Shown: piece after piece, positions 1 to 12,671 of the stretch
How positions within the stretch are numbered: the first letter of the stretch is position 1
How the letters are laid out: each line of letters opens with the position of its first letter
NCBI GenBank assembly: GCA_024305405.1
Contig: JAKNDB010000087.1
Span: 9,240,501-9,304,500, forward strand
Length of the DNA: 64,000 nt
Source: Dirofilaria immitis
Lineage: Eukaryota > Nematoda > Chromadorea > Rhabditida > Onchocercidae
Direction: 5' to 3'
The notes under the pieces: generated by a model
What the model was told of the DNA's origin: nothing
Seen by the model: the letters and a program-made list of their open reading frames with translations, nothing else
Databases searched by the model: none
Made by a program: the position numbers and the translations under genes

Positions 1-3000
1 TCAAAAAAACACGAGATTTAAATAATTTGAACACCTAGAGGATTTGAACTATCTGTTTTTCTTTTCTCGAATATAAATTATAAAATAAAGACAAAAGTTC
101 TACGGGTATTACGGTATTCATTTTGATAATCGTAGAGCCGTTCTATCGCTGATAATCTGGCATGATTATAAGTTTTAATTTCTTTTTAGACATGAATTTA
201 AAATTAAAAGTTTAGGAGAAACATTTAATACTGTCTGATTGCTTTATTAAGAATGATAATAATAGAAAATTGCAATATTTATGGCATTCAAACTCATTAT
301 CAAAATTTTTTTCCCTTAAGTTTGCGCACCTTGAATTGAAAATATGCTTTAATCGTTAGCATTGCTTAGATAGTTCAAGCTGAGAAAGTAATTGGTGTTA
401 GATCCTTCATGATGCATTAGAAACATTGAAAGTATGATTCTGATACATTTTAAATTGTGACACATCCAGGAACTTTTACGACTCTTTTTTCTTTTAACTT
501 TTTCGATTTATTAGTTGAACGATCAGGCGGTATCTGTATATCACGCAAGAAATTTCACTTTGTCTTATTTAAAAAAGAGCTGTTAGAAAGTTTTGTTGAT
601 AAATCGATCTTATTTTTATCTCAATTATTGACATTATTTAAAATATTTTAGAACGAAATTGAATGAAAATAATTTAAATTATTTAAAAAAGATTAGACGT
701 TTTTATATAACTATTATATACATGGACGCTTATCATCATCTATCTACTCGTTATCACTGATATTACATGGTTATTAATATATTTGGGCTAAATAACGATT
801 GGAAAAAAATAATGAGCATTATTAAATGTATGTATCTCAATATTCTTTGAGAATCTAACTGATTATATGTTCGGCATTCTTCAGGAATTAAACGTTTTAT
901 GTGCAGTACTTTTTGAGAATTAAATATATTCAATCGTTTCATTATCATTGCTACTATTATTAGTTAATATTATTTAGATGATGATGTGATATTTATGATA
1001 ACATATAAAATAATACATTATAGCTTGAGAGCAGCAATTAATAATATAAATAATAAATCAAAATAATAATTGATAATTAATGTGAGCTATTATGCATATT
1101 TGTATGATGAAAATAATAGGTATATATTAATATTCAGGTAAGATGATGGATATAAATAATAAGGAGAAGAGATTAAGAATAAAAATATAGTACGAAGTAG
1201 ACAAATACGAAAAGTCATGCTTCGATTCTATCCAATATTTATATCGGACACATCGGGATTTCATCTGATAATTGATCGCGAAAAGCTTGGAAAAGTTAAT
1301 AGATTAGACATTATTTCTTTAAAATTAATTTTTTACATTACAGCTTGAATAATATGCTTAATATAAATATATATAATTTATTGATTTATTCATTTAAGCA
1401 TTATGATTGAAAAATTTAATAAATTTTCACTATAAGATAAAAATTGACTGAATTTGAAAATTGCATTATTTGTTTGAAAAGCAAAAGAAAACGAATCGTT
1501 TTTTTTTTCGTTTCATTTATATAATTATATAATTTTTGAATTAAAAAAACAGATGTTTAACAGTGAAAATTCAGGAATTTACATTCCAATATTCTCCAAA
1601 AGTTAAATGTATCTATGTTTAATATTTTTTAAGTGTTAAATGCACACATGTGTCTATAATAAGTCATACAATTTCATACCCAATTATATTACATGAATCA
1701 GAAATTCAGAAATTCATCACATGAATCAGGAATTCAGAAATTCATGCATGTGAAATTTTATAACTTATTAAACACTTTTTATAATTTAATCAAAAAGAGG
1801 TTTAATGATAGGAATAATTTGAGGAAATGAATTAAAGATAAAATGTTTAAATCATTTCACTGTCGTACGGTGGAAAAATTTCGTAAATTTTCAATATAAA
1901 AAGCAAATGTTTTTATTTAAAAGATGTATCATTGAAATCATTAAAACTGAACAATTTTTTCTTTTGTTTTTTGATTGATAAAACAATATTAGTTGATATC
2001 TTTCACAAATTCTTAATTGCGATCAAACGGGTTAATTGGTATAAATGTTACACTTGGCTTGCCCTCATTTTTTCTGTATAACAAAAAAGCATTAGTGCAG
2101 CTGTAATCATTCCTTCTTATTTTTCAAAAGTGTGTGTAGAAGAGTAATCGAAACATTTTAAATATGATCGGGTTTTTTAAATGAAAAATAATTTTATCAA
2201 TTCATATTTTTATTTTTGATTTCTTTCTTTTCTTTTTTCATAAGTTTCTAAAATTTTACAAAAACACAAAAAAATTCATCTTAATTTAATTCATTTTATC
2301 TTATTCATAACAATATTGATTAATTTTATTTGTAACACTATATTTTTATATCTTACTTTTAAACATTTTTTAGCATATTGAATTTTTATGCAAGAAATTA
2401 TAGAAAATAATAATAATATGCACTATTTAATTTTATTCGATTATTCAAGAAATCGTTCAAGTTTGAGATAAATTTCATTTTACATTTTTTAAAATTTATT
2501 TTTGCAGCATTTACGAAACAGGTCTTTTAATGAAACAGAATTCGCTATGATTCTTATATAAATTTGAAAATCATCTTTTCCTTTTAATACAACTTTTAAA
2601 TGTGATAGTTATATTTTTCTTTTGCTTGAATAGTTTTTACTCAAACGATTATCTATTTCAATTAAAATTAAAATATTCGTTGTAAAATTTGAATTTTAAC
2701 ACACTTCTTTAAAAAGGATAAATTTAAAGAGATTGATAATAATCTTTATATGTTGTAGTTTGATTCACTGAAAGTTTACAAAATAGTTCCGAAGTCTTTA
2801 TTTCACATTGATTCAATCGGATGACCTAAAATCATGCATTAAGTTTTAATAAATACCAATGCCAACTTCTTTTAAATTCGCACACTATGACCGCCATGTT
2901 GCCTACTATAATTATTATTTATTTTATAGTTATAAAATTTTGATTTTTTCCTGAGTTGAATTGAGTATAAATACTATATATATAATAAATGTAAGAAAGT

Positions 3001-3238
3001 TGGAATAAGATGGTGAAGAAAAAACAGTTGTTTATTCCTTATCGAAAATATTCATATATTTATCGGAATGATATAATTTCTAAATTTATTTGCACCTTTT
3101 TTCATTTTATTATTCATATTATGAGAGAAAAAGTTAACAATCATTTTAATGTTTCTTGTCAATTAAGAAAAATGTTAATTATTTCGAATTTAAAAAGCAT
3201 TTCAGAATAGTTAGTTATCTGGATGTTCAATTTAGACG
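1..3238. other. No recognisable gene (AT-rich)
   Basis: AT-rich sequence with only short open frames that show no familiar motif, no convincing splice chain and no RNA gene that I can recognise. It contains oligo-A and oligo-T runs and the 5' flank of the hydrolase gene. I see nothing else to support. Confidence 0.6.
3200..3205 (+). promoter_or_regulatory. Probable trans-splice acceptor of the hydrolase gene
   Basis: A TTTCAG site lies 33 bases before the ATG chosen at 3239. An in-frame TAG at 3233-3235 sits between the two, so the frame cannot be extended upstream. This fits spliced-leader addition, which is common in nematodes. It is inferred from position and consensus only. Confidence 0.4.
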
Positions 3239-5729
3239 ATGCCAATTGACCTTGAAGAATTCGCCGATGATACTAGTGATGAAACTGATTCAGTAAATGA
3301 AATTGTGGAATCAATTACGATGATCGATGATCAAAAATAGGATATTGTAGATATGGTCGGGGCAAACATAACATGCTGTTCATTTGTGGAGGTGTCGGTA
3401 GGATTAAGCAAATTCTCTCATTTTTTTTTTTTGTTTTTATAGATTTTATGAGATTTTTGATACAAAAATAAATTGTAAATGTTTTTTTCTTAGGTAATAA
3501 TACTTTTTTCTGATTCACAATTGGTTATTTGAATAAAAATTTATGTTTGATTCGGTAAATGAATTTAAAATTGTTAAAAATTTCTTTTAACTTCAAACTT
3601 CAAACATATAAATTATAGAGAAAAACAAATAATGTAATTTTTATACTCAAAACCGCAAATACATAATAAAAAAGCCAAAATGAAAAATTTGCTGAAATGA
3701 AGTAAAAAGCAATCAATGAGTAATTTTAGGTTGTTATAAAAAGGATTTCCCGGGAAAAGTATTGAAAGCCTTTAATCCTTTGTTTTGCTCAATAGTTTGC
3801 ATCGACCCACCTGGCTATGGTACCAGTCGTCCTCCCAATAGGTACATTCATTTATACTCTTCTCTTCTTCGCAAAACCAATCTTATGATAAATTACCCAT
3901 TAACTTAATTTATCACTTAAATCATTTCAGATATCATTTGTTTATCACTCGACTAAGCCATTTTTAGCACATTGAAAATATATTTCAAGTAGTTCTTATA
4001 AATTTTAAAATCTTCATTTTTAGACTGCAAGAAGTATATCGCTGTATGAAAGATGCGCCTTTTGTGTTAAACTTATGCAGGTTCCATTATTCTGCTTAAT
4101 TTTTGGCTTTTTTCAGAAAAAAATAATGTGAAAATTAGATGACTACGATATAAAACGATAAAATTTTTTAGTAAGAAAAATGTTAGGAATTAGAAAAAAA
4201 GGAATATAATAGCATTTAAGTTTTTTTGCCAATCAATATCAGTATATAAACAAATAATATATGGGAATTTCGGGAAACGAAAATGAAATATAGCAAATAC
4301 TTTATCGGATTGTTCAAATTCTATAATAAAAAAGAAATGCAAAAAAGAGAGGAAATTTTTGATAGAAAAAGAATAATATAAAAATTTAAAAAATATCAAA
4401 AATGATAAATGGAAATGGCATTTTGAAAATTAGTTAGTGCAATAATGAAAAGATAAAAATTATTAAGTTGAATAATCATAAGTTAATGTAAAGAATTTAA
4501 TAATCATAGATTATTGTAAAGAATGCGATAAAAAAACAGTAAAGAAAACATTATAATGTCACGAGATAGTAAAAGTAAACGTATTTACTATCTTTAAAAT
4601 AATATAAATATTCGAATAATATACTGATTTTTCTCATTTCAGCAATTAAATCTAACACCTTTCACAGTATTAGGATGGAGTGAAGGTTCTCGAACAGCGA
4701 TTCACGTAGCTGCACATGGAATACAACTTGTCAACAATATGATTTTGCTTTCTGCAACTACCCGCATTGATTCACGTGCTGCACGCGTTACTTACGGTAA
4801 ACAATCATATAGTACGATAATTTTTTATTGAAATGAAATAGAATAAGTAACAACGGAATAATTTTTTATCCATGTTTGATTTAAAAAGGTTCGATTAAAT
4901 TAGATGAAATATGAATTTCAGGTATGCGTAATACTGATGAATGGTTACCGGATGCCATAGAACCATTTTTGATACATTATCCCGAAGAATTTGTAAAGAA
5001 ACAATGGATCGATTTATGTAATGTAATTCAGCAGTAAGTGATTTTTTTGATTTAAAATTTTTAAATTTGTCATTTTGTTGGCATGATTTTATAGCAATAT
5101 AAATAAACTGAATAAAATACAATACTAAATGTTTTATTATCATATATGAATTTTCATTTCATTAAAAAGATATTTATTGATAATAAAATTTTCTAAAATT
5201 TATAGAGTGTATGAATTACTTGGTGGTCGTTTTCCATCAGATCATATATTGCCAAGTTTAAAAATTCCAGTATTAGTTCTAAATGGTGGCATGGATAGAT
5301 TTTGCAGTGATCCTAAGTATTTTCCAACTGTTATTCCCAACTGCATGTATGTTTCTTTTTCTCATATATTGTATAAAAAGTTAGCATTTTCCGTTCCTTG
5401 TGATCAAGTATTTTTCTTGCCATATTTTAGCTTCATAATGAGAATTTAAAGCTTCATAATAAAATGCCAATTTTTATGCAAATCCAAGTATTTATTTTGT
5501 TCGTTTTGTTTGCCTTAAATTTATAACAATATTTGTAGTCGATTTATTCATTTATTTTTTCCTTTTTATATTGGTTAGTTGATTTATATATTTTGAACAA
5601 CTTAATCCTTTCAGGCTTGATAGTCACTTTCTTGGCGGTCACGACTTTTACATCAAATATCCACGATGGTTCGCAGAACGTGTTTCAGCATTTATTAAGG
5701 ATCCTAAAAATTTCCGTTTAGTAAATTAG
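3239..5729 (+). CDS. BPHL-like (valacyclovir hydrolase-like) alpha/beta hydrolase, seven exons
   Basis: Predicted alpha/beta-hydrolase of the biphenyl hydrolase-like (BPHL) type; in mammals this family hydrolyses amino-acid ester prodrugs. Exons read as 3239-3397, 3730-3841, 4024-4080, 4643-4796, 4922-5033, 5206-5346 and 5615-5729, all with GT..AG borders. Exon 1 starts MPIDLEEF and ends in HNMLFICGGVG, the first core strand. Exon 2 has IDPPGYGTSRPPN. Exon 4 carries the nucleophile elbow GWSEGSRT (catalytic Ser). Exon 6 has LVLNGGMDRFCSDP, with the probable acid Asp. Exon 7 has HFLGGHDFYIK, with the catalytic His, then stops at TAG 5727. Two one-base breaks occur, both in mononucleotide runs: A5 at 3333-3337, where a sixth A joins DDQK to IGYCRYG, and T4 at 4060-4063, where a fifth T gives KDAPFCVKLMQ and the right phase for exon 4. 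I therefore read the gene as intact with sequence errors; a recent pseudogene is the alternative. Confidence 0.85.
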
Positions 5730-5780
5730 TGTATAAATGAAATTATTCTATTTAAATTTGAATTCAAATGGAAAAAGCGG

Positions 5781-5786
5781 AATAAA
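5781..5786 (+). terminator. Poly(A) signal of the hydrolase gene
   Basis: AATAAA lies 52 bases after the stop codon at 5727-5729, a normal distance for a nematode 3' end. Confidence 0.6.
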
Positions 5787-5829
5787 ATGTATTTTCTCAT
5801 AAAAAGATAATGAATATTAAGTAAGTCCA

Positions 5830-7239
5830 TTATTAATATCATATTTAAAAAGCAGATAAATCGTAGAGCCCATTATGTTATCAACACATCTCAATCTTGT
5901 CAAGTTCTAAAACTACTTGAGGAGTTCTCAAGTAAATTTCAAAATATTATCAGGGCGTTTATTATAACCTTTTAATAGTATTTCTCGTGATTACGATTGT
6001 ATTTCTAATCAGATTTTATATCCAAAATATATTATAGAATAGATATCTGCAAGTCTTTAAGGATTACTGCACTTTTGAAGGTCTTAAACCATTCAGTCAT
6101 CATCGAGTTTATAATTAGAAAAATAAAGGTCAAATGATGTCATGATACGGAATCAGATATGTATTGCACATTGAAAATAAAAATTTGGAAAAAACTTTGG
6201 CCATAATTGGAATTTGAGGACTATTTTGTTGCTATTACTATCTTAAGTATATTAAATCAATTTAAACAGAAATATTTCGGTTGACTTAACTTACATTTTA
6301 TATGTAGATTTGAAAATTAAAGATATATAGCAACATTAAATATGCAATTGGAGAAAAATACATTGGGTGGAATATGACGTAAATCTAGTCACTGATTAAA
6401 ATTAATGCTACTAAATAGTACAAATCTTTTAGGTAGATGAATAATTTTAAAAAGTTGACCTAACAACTTGAATTTGTTTTATATAAGTTGATGAAAATGC
6501 GTGAATAATTGGAATTTTATGCAAAATGTTTATCAAATATTGATTAAATTTCATTGATTAACTTGATTAAAATCAAACTCATAATAAAACTTTATCTGCC
6601 CTTCTGTTGATTTCAATCAAAAAGGAAATATTTTGAAACTTAAGTATAATCAAATTTATTTAATTTCTATTCCTGAAATAATCACTAATGATTTTATACT
6701 TCAGGTTATTGTAGGTATATTTTGATTCAAATTATGGTTGTATTTCCAAGATCTTCAATTCATAATTGCGAGAATTATTCTAGGATGCTGTTAGCTCACT
6801 TTCTGAAAGATAAATGAATAATGCGGATTACGTGAAAATGATATAGCAGTGATGAAAACTTTTAATTGAAATATTCATTCCTTAGTGAAAAATGTTGATT
6901 ACAGTAAAGGTAAGAAATAAAAATAATAAATTTCGAATATGTCATTGAATAGTGATGCTTGAATCAACATAAAATGCTTATTACTACTAATACTTTTAGC
7001 TATGGGTATTATGTGTTCGATGTTGGGAAATTCAAAACAACTCTCTGATAATGTTCTGACTGAATAATTCAAATCGTTGCTTTCTAAAGTATTGATTTCT
7101 TTTATTTTTATTTTTTTTTTTGCAGTATGTACCATTGTTCGAACTATTTTCCCACGGTTAAATCTCATGCTTAGGATTTGGAAAAAAGGATGTGAATATA
7201 TCTGAGCCTCATTTATGTCTGTATTCATTATTTTGATCT
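5830..7239. other. No recognisable gene
   Basis: AT-rich spacer. A 109-codon minus-strand open frame at 6899-7228 has no recognisable motif and runs across a T-rich tract, so I do not call it a gene. Confidence 0.5.
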
Positions 7240-7508
7240 ATCCTGCTCTTCCTCCCTTCTTGCGTATCTTCCTCATATTGTAACTTCATAACTTTGTCCG
7301 TACGTCAGCATATATATAAGGCGTCCGCGCTTCCAGAAGAGATCTGTTAGACGATCGATCCGCTAACATCATTCTGCTTTCGTAGCTTTTAGTCCTTTTT
7401 GCGCTTTATACATTCCTTCGCTCTATTCTACAATATTAGCTTTTCATTAATATTTTACTGTTCTAAATAAACATTGCTATCAAATCGGTAGTTTGCGACT
7501 ACGTAACA
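7240..7508 (+). mobile_element. Possible solo LTR (promoter and poly(A) signals without an internal region)
   Basis: This short stretch is visibly richer in G+C than its flanks. It contains, in order, a TATA-like box (tatatataagg near 7312), a transcribed-looking leader with CGATCGATCC, and an AATAAA near 7466, then ends in ...GACTACGTAACA. TATA box, leader, poly(A) signal and a CA end form the usual order within an LTR. I found no matching second copy and no polymerase remains beside it, so it would be a solo LTR. A promoter with a non-coding leader is the alternative. Confidence 0.3.
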
Positions 7509-8084
7509 AAAGTTCTGATTTGTTCCCAGCATTTCGATAAAGGTATGGCTTCATTTTCTAATAACATTAGCAACACAATATAGTGCTCTATGCCCGCTCA
7601 CTAACAACTTTCGCAACAAGCGATATAAATAGACTTGATTAATTAAAACGTACAATGAGGAAAAATAATTGAGGATTCTAGAAATTTTGAGAAAAATTTT
7701 TAGAAATTCTGAAACAATCAATAAGTTCATAAACGATATAATATCAAAAAGTAATGATTCATTATGCATAAAGAAATGACATTGTAGCACTAGAAGATTA
7801 TGCTAATTGACTGAAATAAGATAATATTTTCGATTTATACTATAAAATATCACAATTTACATAATGAACATCACAGTGAATCTAAAATGATAACGAACAC
7901 TGAAGATAATAGGTGATGATTAATGATCGACATATCAGAAAACAAAAAATTTAAATTAGTCGGTCAAATATTGATCAAACTAGCTTCGGATTTTTCTACA
8001 GAAGCGACATCGCAGTCAGCATTTAGATATTTGTTCATATTCCTCGATTTCGCTGTGTTCATATTCTTTAATATTCTTGTAAAC

Positions 8085-8410
8085 TGTGCATTTGATCCAG
8101 ACCACTGTATAAGCACAATATTGTATTTATAATATCATATAAACCCAGATAAAACCTATTGTGACTTAGCCAAGTCACAATAGCCAAAAGTAACCAATCT
8201 CTAGTTACCCATATAAACTAAATTATGGAAGGAAAAATTTTGAGAAAACTTGTCTCGATTTCTGGATAAGAATTCTCTTCTTTGTAATTTGTTGATTGAA
8301 AGTTAATTCTTCTTGCTATTATTATTTGGCTAGGTCAACAATAAGTTCTATTGGGTTTATATACGATGTTATAAAATAGGATCGCGCTTATAATCTGGAT
8401 TAAATGCACA
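8085..8410. mobile_element. Foldback/MITE-like element with inverted ends of about 85 bp
   Basis: The left end (8085 to about 8175, starting TGTGCATTTGATCCAGA) is an imperfect inverted copy of the right end (about 8327 to 8410, whose reverse complement starts TGTGCATTTAATCCAGA). Matching continues through ATATAAACCCA and the poorly conserved stretch up to AGCC. The centre, about 150 bp, has no open frame. Long inverted ends around a short non-coding core are typical of MITE or foldback elements. No clear target-site duplication is visible at the borders given. Confidence 0.7.
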
Positions 8411-8486
8411 ATACACAATAAACAAATAAATAAAACGGGGAGTAATCTAATGCTTATTTCATATCTATCCCTTCGATCCGCTTAAA

Positions 8487-8666
8487 CTATGGACTCTTTA
8501 ATTGCCATTTATGCTGCTGAATTATCGAATAGCCGCTCGAAATGAACTGCCGTTGATACTCATACTGTTGCTGATATTGATCGAAATTCCTTGTAGATCT
8601 TTTGATGCTCTTTTTCTTCTGATCCTTTTGTTTCTCGACATTTCTCATACAATGATTACATCCCAT
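8487..8666 (-). CDS. Small ORF with an MGCxxC N-terminus (possible myristoylated peptide or first exon)
   Basis: A 59-codon frame begins MGCNHCMRNVEKQKD, then becomes basic and glutamine/tyrosine-rich (YQQQYEYQRQ) and ends at TAG. Met-Gly-Cys followed by another Cys two residues on is the classic dual-acylation signal seen at the N-terminus of Src-family kinases and some small membrane-anchored proteins. No kinase or SH3 exon was found downstream. A GTATGAGT sequence inside the frame could act as a splice donor, so this may be only a first exon. It lies about 130 bp downstream, on the same strand, of an upstream block shared with the receptor genes. Function unknown; it could also be a chance frame. 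Confidence 0.35.
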   Translation of the reverse strand: MGCNHCMRNVEKQKDQKKKSIKRSTRNFDQYQQQYEYQRQFISSGYSIIQQHKWQLKSP

Positions 8667-8794
8667 GACTTTCCCTCTATTTAATACTTTGATATTCCTA
8701 TGTGCAACTAATCACATCTCTCGGCTTTGCCAATAAAAGCTATGATATTGCAAATAATTATCTGTATTCCGAAATGATGTGAATACGAAATGAA

Positions 8795-8890
8795 ATTTTC
8801 ATTCCTTTCGTAACTGTCACGGAAACTTCAAATAGCTATATCTCCGTTGTTATCATTGCTTTCATCCGTTAGATGAAATGCTTAGATTTT
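8795..8890 (-). promoter_or_regulatory. Receptor-cassette upstream block, minus-strand copy
   Basis: Read on the minus strand, this block contains GGATGAAAGCAATGATAAC and further on TTACGAAAGGAATGAAAAT. The same pattern precedes the receptor copies at about 10205-10320, 15915-16010 and 22206-22301 on the plus strand. It is either a conserved promoter element or simply part of the duplicated unit. Confidence 0.45.
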
Positions 8891-10204
8891 CAATTATGAA
8901 TAAATTTCAATTTTCATCTAATTCACTTTATATACTAATTTCTTTGTTATGTAAATCTCTCAAAAGCAGTTATCAACTAATGTAAAACAAAAAAAATTGA
9001 AAATAATTAGCTAGTCGCAATATGAAACGAAATAAATTAAAAAATCTATGCTTATCTCATCGTGTTTTCCTGATATGCCATTTCAAGGATAAATTGATAA
9101 TCAGTAGAAATAAGATAGCTGATACGATTTCCAATAAAATTTTTAACTTCCTGAGGATTAAACCTGAAGGGAAAATGTAAAGTATTGATGTATATTTTAT
9201 ACTTTAATATGTATTGTATATTGTACAAAAATGTTCATTAATTTAATTACTTAAAATTGTTTGCACTGAAGTTTACAGTAGCAATTAATTCTTCCAGTTA
9301 TTGGGAAATTATTTTCTATTATATTCCTATGTATGTACCAATTTTGTTACTAAGATTTTTGGTAGAAAATTAAAAATCATGTATTTCATGATTTAAATTA
9401 AAAAAATCAAAATTTACTGTCAGTAATAAGGTTTCGCTAAAAGTCCGGATTGTCATTAGAAGTCGTGTTGAATTATTTTCCTTTTATCTTTCATTATAAA
9501 GTACATTGCTAAAATGATGTATTTCTTTCACACTATAATTTTCATTCGCTTCTTTCGTTTTTACTTCCTGATTGCTTTCAATTAATTTTTTCACGCAATA
9601 TACTTTTTACGCAATATATTTTTTAATTACCCTTTTTTGGTATTATTACTCCATTAATAAAATCATCAATCAAGGGAAATTAAAATATTATCTCGGGAGA
9701 AAAAACTGCAGCTCGATAAATTTGAAATTAATGAAATCGAAATTTAAAATGATTTAATTTGTGATGCTTTTTGAAAATATTAATGGTATTAAAAAGTAAT
9801 GACGGAAAACTAAATTTTTAAGACATCTGCAGGAAACAGTTTATACTTTAAAGTAGTAAGAAATCCAAAAGTTTCCCTCAAACTTTTCAGATTGGTAGAT
9901 AGGATTCAATATTTACTAAGTTTGAAGGAGTGGTCTAACTCTCAAAACTAATTTCATATTTGAATATTCTGCATAATTTTTTATCCAATGTAAATTTGAA
10001 GAGCGCATTTCTGGTACAGTAGTGGAAATTGGAAACTGAAATATTAAAAGTGCGAACTTCAGCACAAATAAATTTTTTTCTGTGGTATTAGTCAATTATT
10101 TTCAACCAATTTTCTTTCGTAAAATGCATTGTAGTTATTTTGCTTTATATTGCTAATTACGATAATCCCTCTGATAGCTTTGCGCAAGGAAGTCCATAAT
10201 TGAC
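8891..10204. other. Receptor-cluster spacer, no gene recognised
   Basis: AT-rich. Around 9660-9770 it resembles 25440-25560 (shared AATTAATGAAATCGAAA), so part of it belongs to the repeated receptor cassette. The 61-codon frame at 9572 has no supporting feature. Confidence 0.4.
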
Positions 10205-10320
10205 ATACCGTTCAATATTCGATCCAACGGATGAAAGCAACGAGATGAAAGGAATGATATTTCTATTAATAATTTTTATAATAGTTGCGAAAGGAATGAA
10301 AATCATATTTCACGATCAAT
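10205..10320 (+). promoter_or_regulatory. Receptor-cassette upstream block before the decayed copy
   Basis: Contains CGATCCAACGGATGAAAGC and GAATGATATTTCTATTAAT. It aligns, with substitutions, to the blocks at 15915-16010 and 22206-22301, which stand at the same distance before their receptor exons. Confidence 0.5.
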
Positions 10321-10417
10321 ATGTCTTTTCTTAAATTTTAATAAATTTCCTTCACTAACCGCATTTACTATTTCAGAACTTGAACCAAGGAGTTTTTGAC
10401 AGTTAATATTTTAGGCA

Positions 10418-11095
10418 TTAAAATCCTCTACTTTCTACCATTTAGAAATTCAGGCAGCTTATCTGTCAACACAACCGCGACCCATTCGTAGCGTATTATT
10501 TCATTATTTCTAACATTATTCTATCTCGCCAAAAAGGAAATACGATAAATATGTTAGATATAAGAGACGAACATCATGGGGCTGCATGATGTACAACAGT
10601 TCTACTTTTACTAATTTTTGCTATGCTGTATTATTAATAACGTGCTGATGGTTATCACATTATTTTGTGGAGGTAAGAATAATTTTTGCAGTTGCCCATT
10701 TATTCTTATCAGATTATAGCTATTTCTAATTTCATACTTTTTATCCTACAACTGATTGCTGTATTGCTTGGAATAATACAAATTACAAACAATCTATACA
10801 ATGAATTATTTTATATATAACAACAGATAAATTGAATTTTGGCACTATTTTTGAAAAATGCATGTAGGACTTGGAAGAAATGACATATTATGATCGATAC
10901 AATTCAGGCTATATAGAAATGTTTGCACATTAGAAGCTGCAATTATTGTTTTAATTTTTGACATCCTTTCTGATTAAATTTATCGGCGAAGAAATTATTA
11001 CTCAAATATTTTCTCAAACTGCTATGCTATTTTCGCTTGCTTCTTATTGCCAACTATTCATTTAATTTATAATAAAAAAGTGTTTAACGGCGTAA
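10418..11095 (+). pseudogene. Decayed chemoreceptor-like 7TM gene
   Basis: Two separated stretches match the intact receptor copies but carry stops and shifts. About 10550-10805 reads as MLDIRDEHH, then a broken TM1 and TM2 ending LLGIIQITNNLYN, matching the first exon of the other receptors. About 10960-11095 reads FIIRRRNYYS-like sequence followed by CFLLPTIHLIYNKKVFNGV, matching the TM7 and C-terminal part of B-plus (CTILPTVYFIYCKEARNIV). The TM3 to TM5 exons are not found between them. The many independent stops, unlike the single-base shifts elsewhere, mark this as a real pseudogene. Confidence 0.75.
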
Positions 11096-12671
11096 ACCAT
11101 ATCTGTATAATTTGTTAATTTTAAAATTCACACTTGGAAAATGAAATCACTACTGTAATGCTAGAATGCATGCAATAGTGTAATATCTTGAAACTCTAAG
11201 ATAATTTGTTAAATGGTTGCATAATTTTTTCAAAACATAACGAGAACAAAAGTTCGACAAATATTTGTTAACATTATTGATTATTGGTGAAGAGAAAGCC
11301 GTCTCGAATTTGAACCATTAATAGTTCAAATTAAAATTACTAATTTGAAGTTAGCAATTAAAATATAAAGTAAACCGACTGATCAATTGATTAACGTCAC
11401 TATTCAAGCTAATATTTAAAAAGTGGCTGGAATATTTTTTTAAACAAATTAACAAAGTTAAAAAAGTACAGGCGGTTATGAATATCTGCGATTAATGGTT
11501 TATGGTTTATTTGGTCTTTTGGTCCTAATTAGGAATTTCGGCTTATAATTCCGATTTTTAGTCAAAATACGATATAAAATTTTTCGTCTAAATGTGCTGG
11601 AAATGTAGATTGCTTGTCTTATTAAGAATCCATTTTTCTAACTGTCAGCATGACCAGCAGAAATTAGAAATTCATGTTGATATGCACCAGTAACTATTCG
11701 TTGTTTGCATGATTTCTCGACAATAGAATTTACAAATCAAAATCTCAATTTCGCCACATTACTCACGCTGATTTTGGCTTTATTAAGAAGTTATTGATAT
11801 AAAAGTAGAACGAAATTTATCAAGTTCAGAATTCAACGAATGTAGTGAAATTTATTCTGAAATCATTTCTTACGTATCTTTGCGATTTTATTTCGATAAC
11901 ATTGCTATACTATTCGACTGAATAAGATTAGATTATATATATGCAATCAGCAAAAAAACTAATTTTGAATTTCTAAGAGCTATATATACATTTTCGTAAT
12001 TCTGTGTAAAAGCTAGCATAGTTGAAATTTGTGGAGAAATAATAAAGAGCTTTCTGTAGTTAAAAACTTTTCCTTTTTTTCTACGTTGCAATAAAGTACA
12101 CCGAGTTTCAAATTCTTTAATTTCACTTCAGTTTCAATTGTTGCCAAAGACAAATTCCAAAGCCACCAATCTGAAACTTTTAAACCATAATACGATAAGT
12201 TTCATAATACATCAACAAGCGCAACAATTTACAAGACCACCATACAAATTCAATAATTTCAATAAAACAATTTTAATGACGATGACATTACTTAAAGGAA
12301 AAGGAAATTAAATAACGCCCAATCGCCTTGATGAAGCATATCTTTATAATGGTTTGGTGTTAGACCCTTTTATGGTTGTAAATGTAAGAATAAAAGGGGA
12401 CTTTGTTATAGAGTCGGAATTACAGCTCATAGAAAAGATAAAATAATTTTTAGCTTACATCCTGCATTGTACACTAAATGCGCATATACTACACCCTTCC
12501 ATGTACGATCCAACTCAGAGAGATTACTGACTTCTCTGATTTTCATGTTCTCTTACGATTTTAGTGATGGTTGGTCATATTTTCTTTTATCACGGCAAAT
12601 TTTCTCAATTTATTCGCGATATTTTCAATAAAGGAGCTATAATTATATCCGGAGCCTTATTTACGACGTAT
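11096..12671. other. No recognisable gene
   Basis: AT-rich spacer between the decayed receptor and the 3' end of receptor A-minus. No open frame with recognisable content. Confidence 0.5.

Noticed and set aside
457..651. Open frame of 64 codons near the left edge
   Set aside because: No motif, no splice signals in the right places, composition as in the surrounding AT-rich DNA.
3333..3337. Reading the hydrolase as a pseudogene
   Set aside because: Both breaks lie in mononucleotide runs and the same kind of break occurs in the essential enolase gene, so sequence error is the simpler reading.
6899..7228. 109-codon minus-strand frame
   Set aside because: Partly generated by a T-rich tract read as lysines; no recognisable domain and no splice partners.
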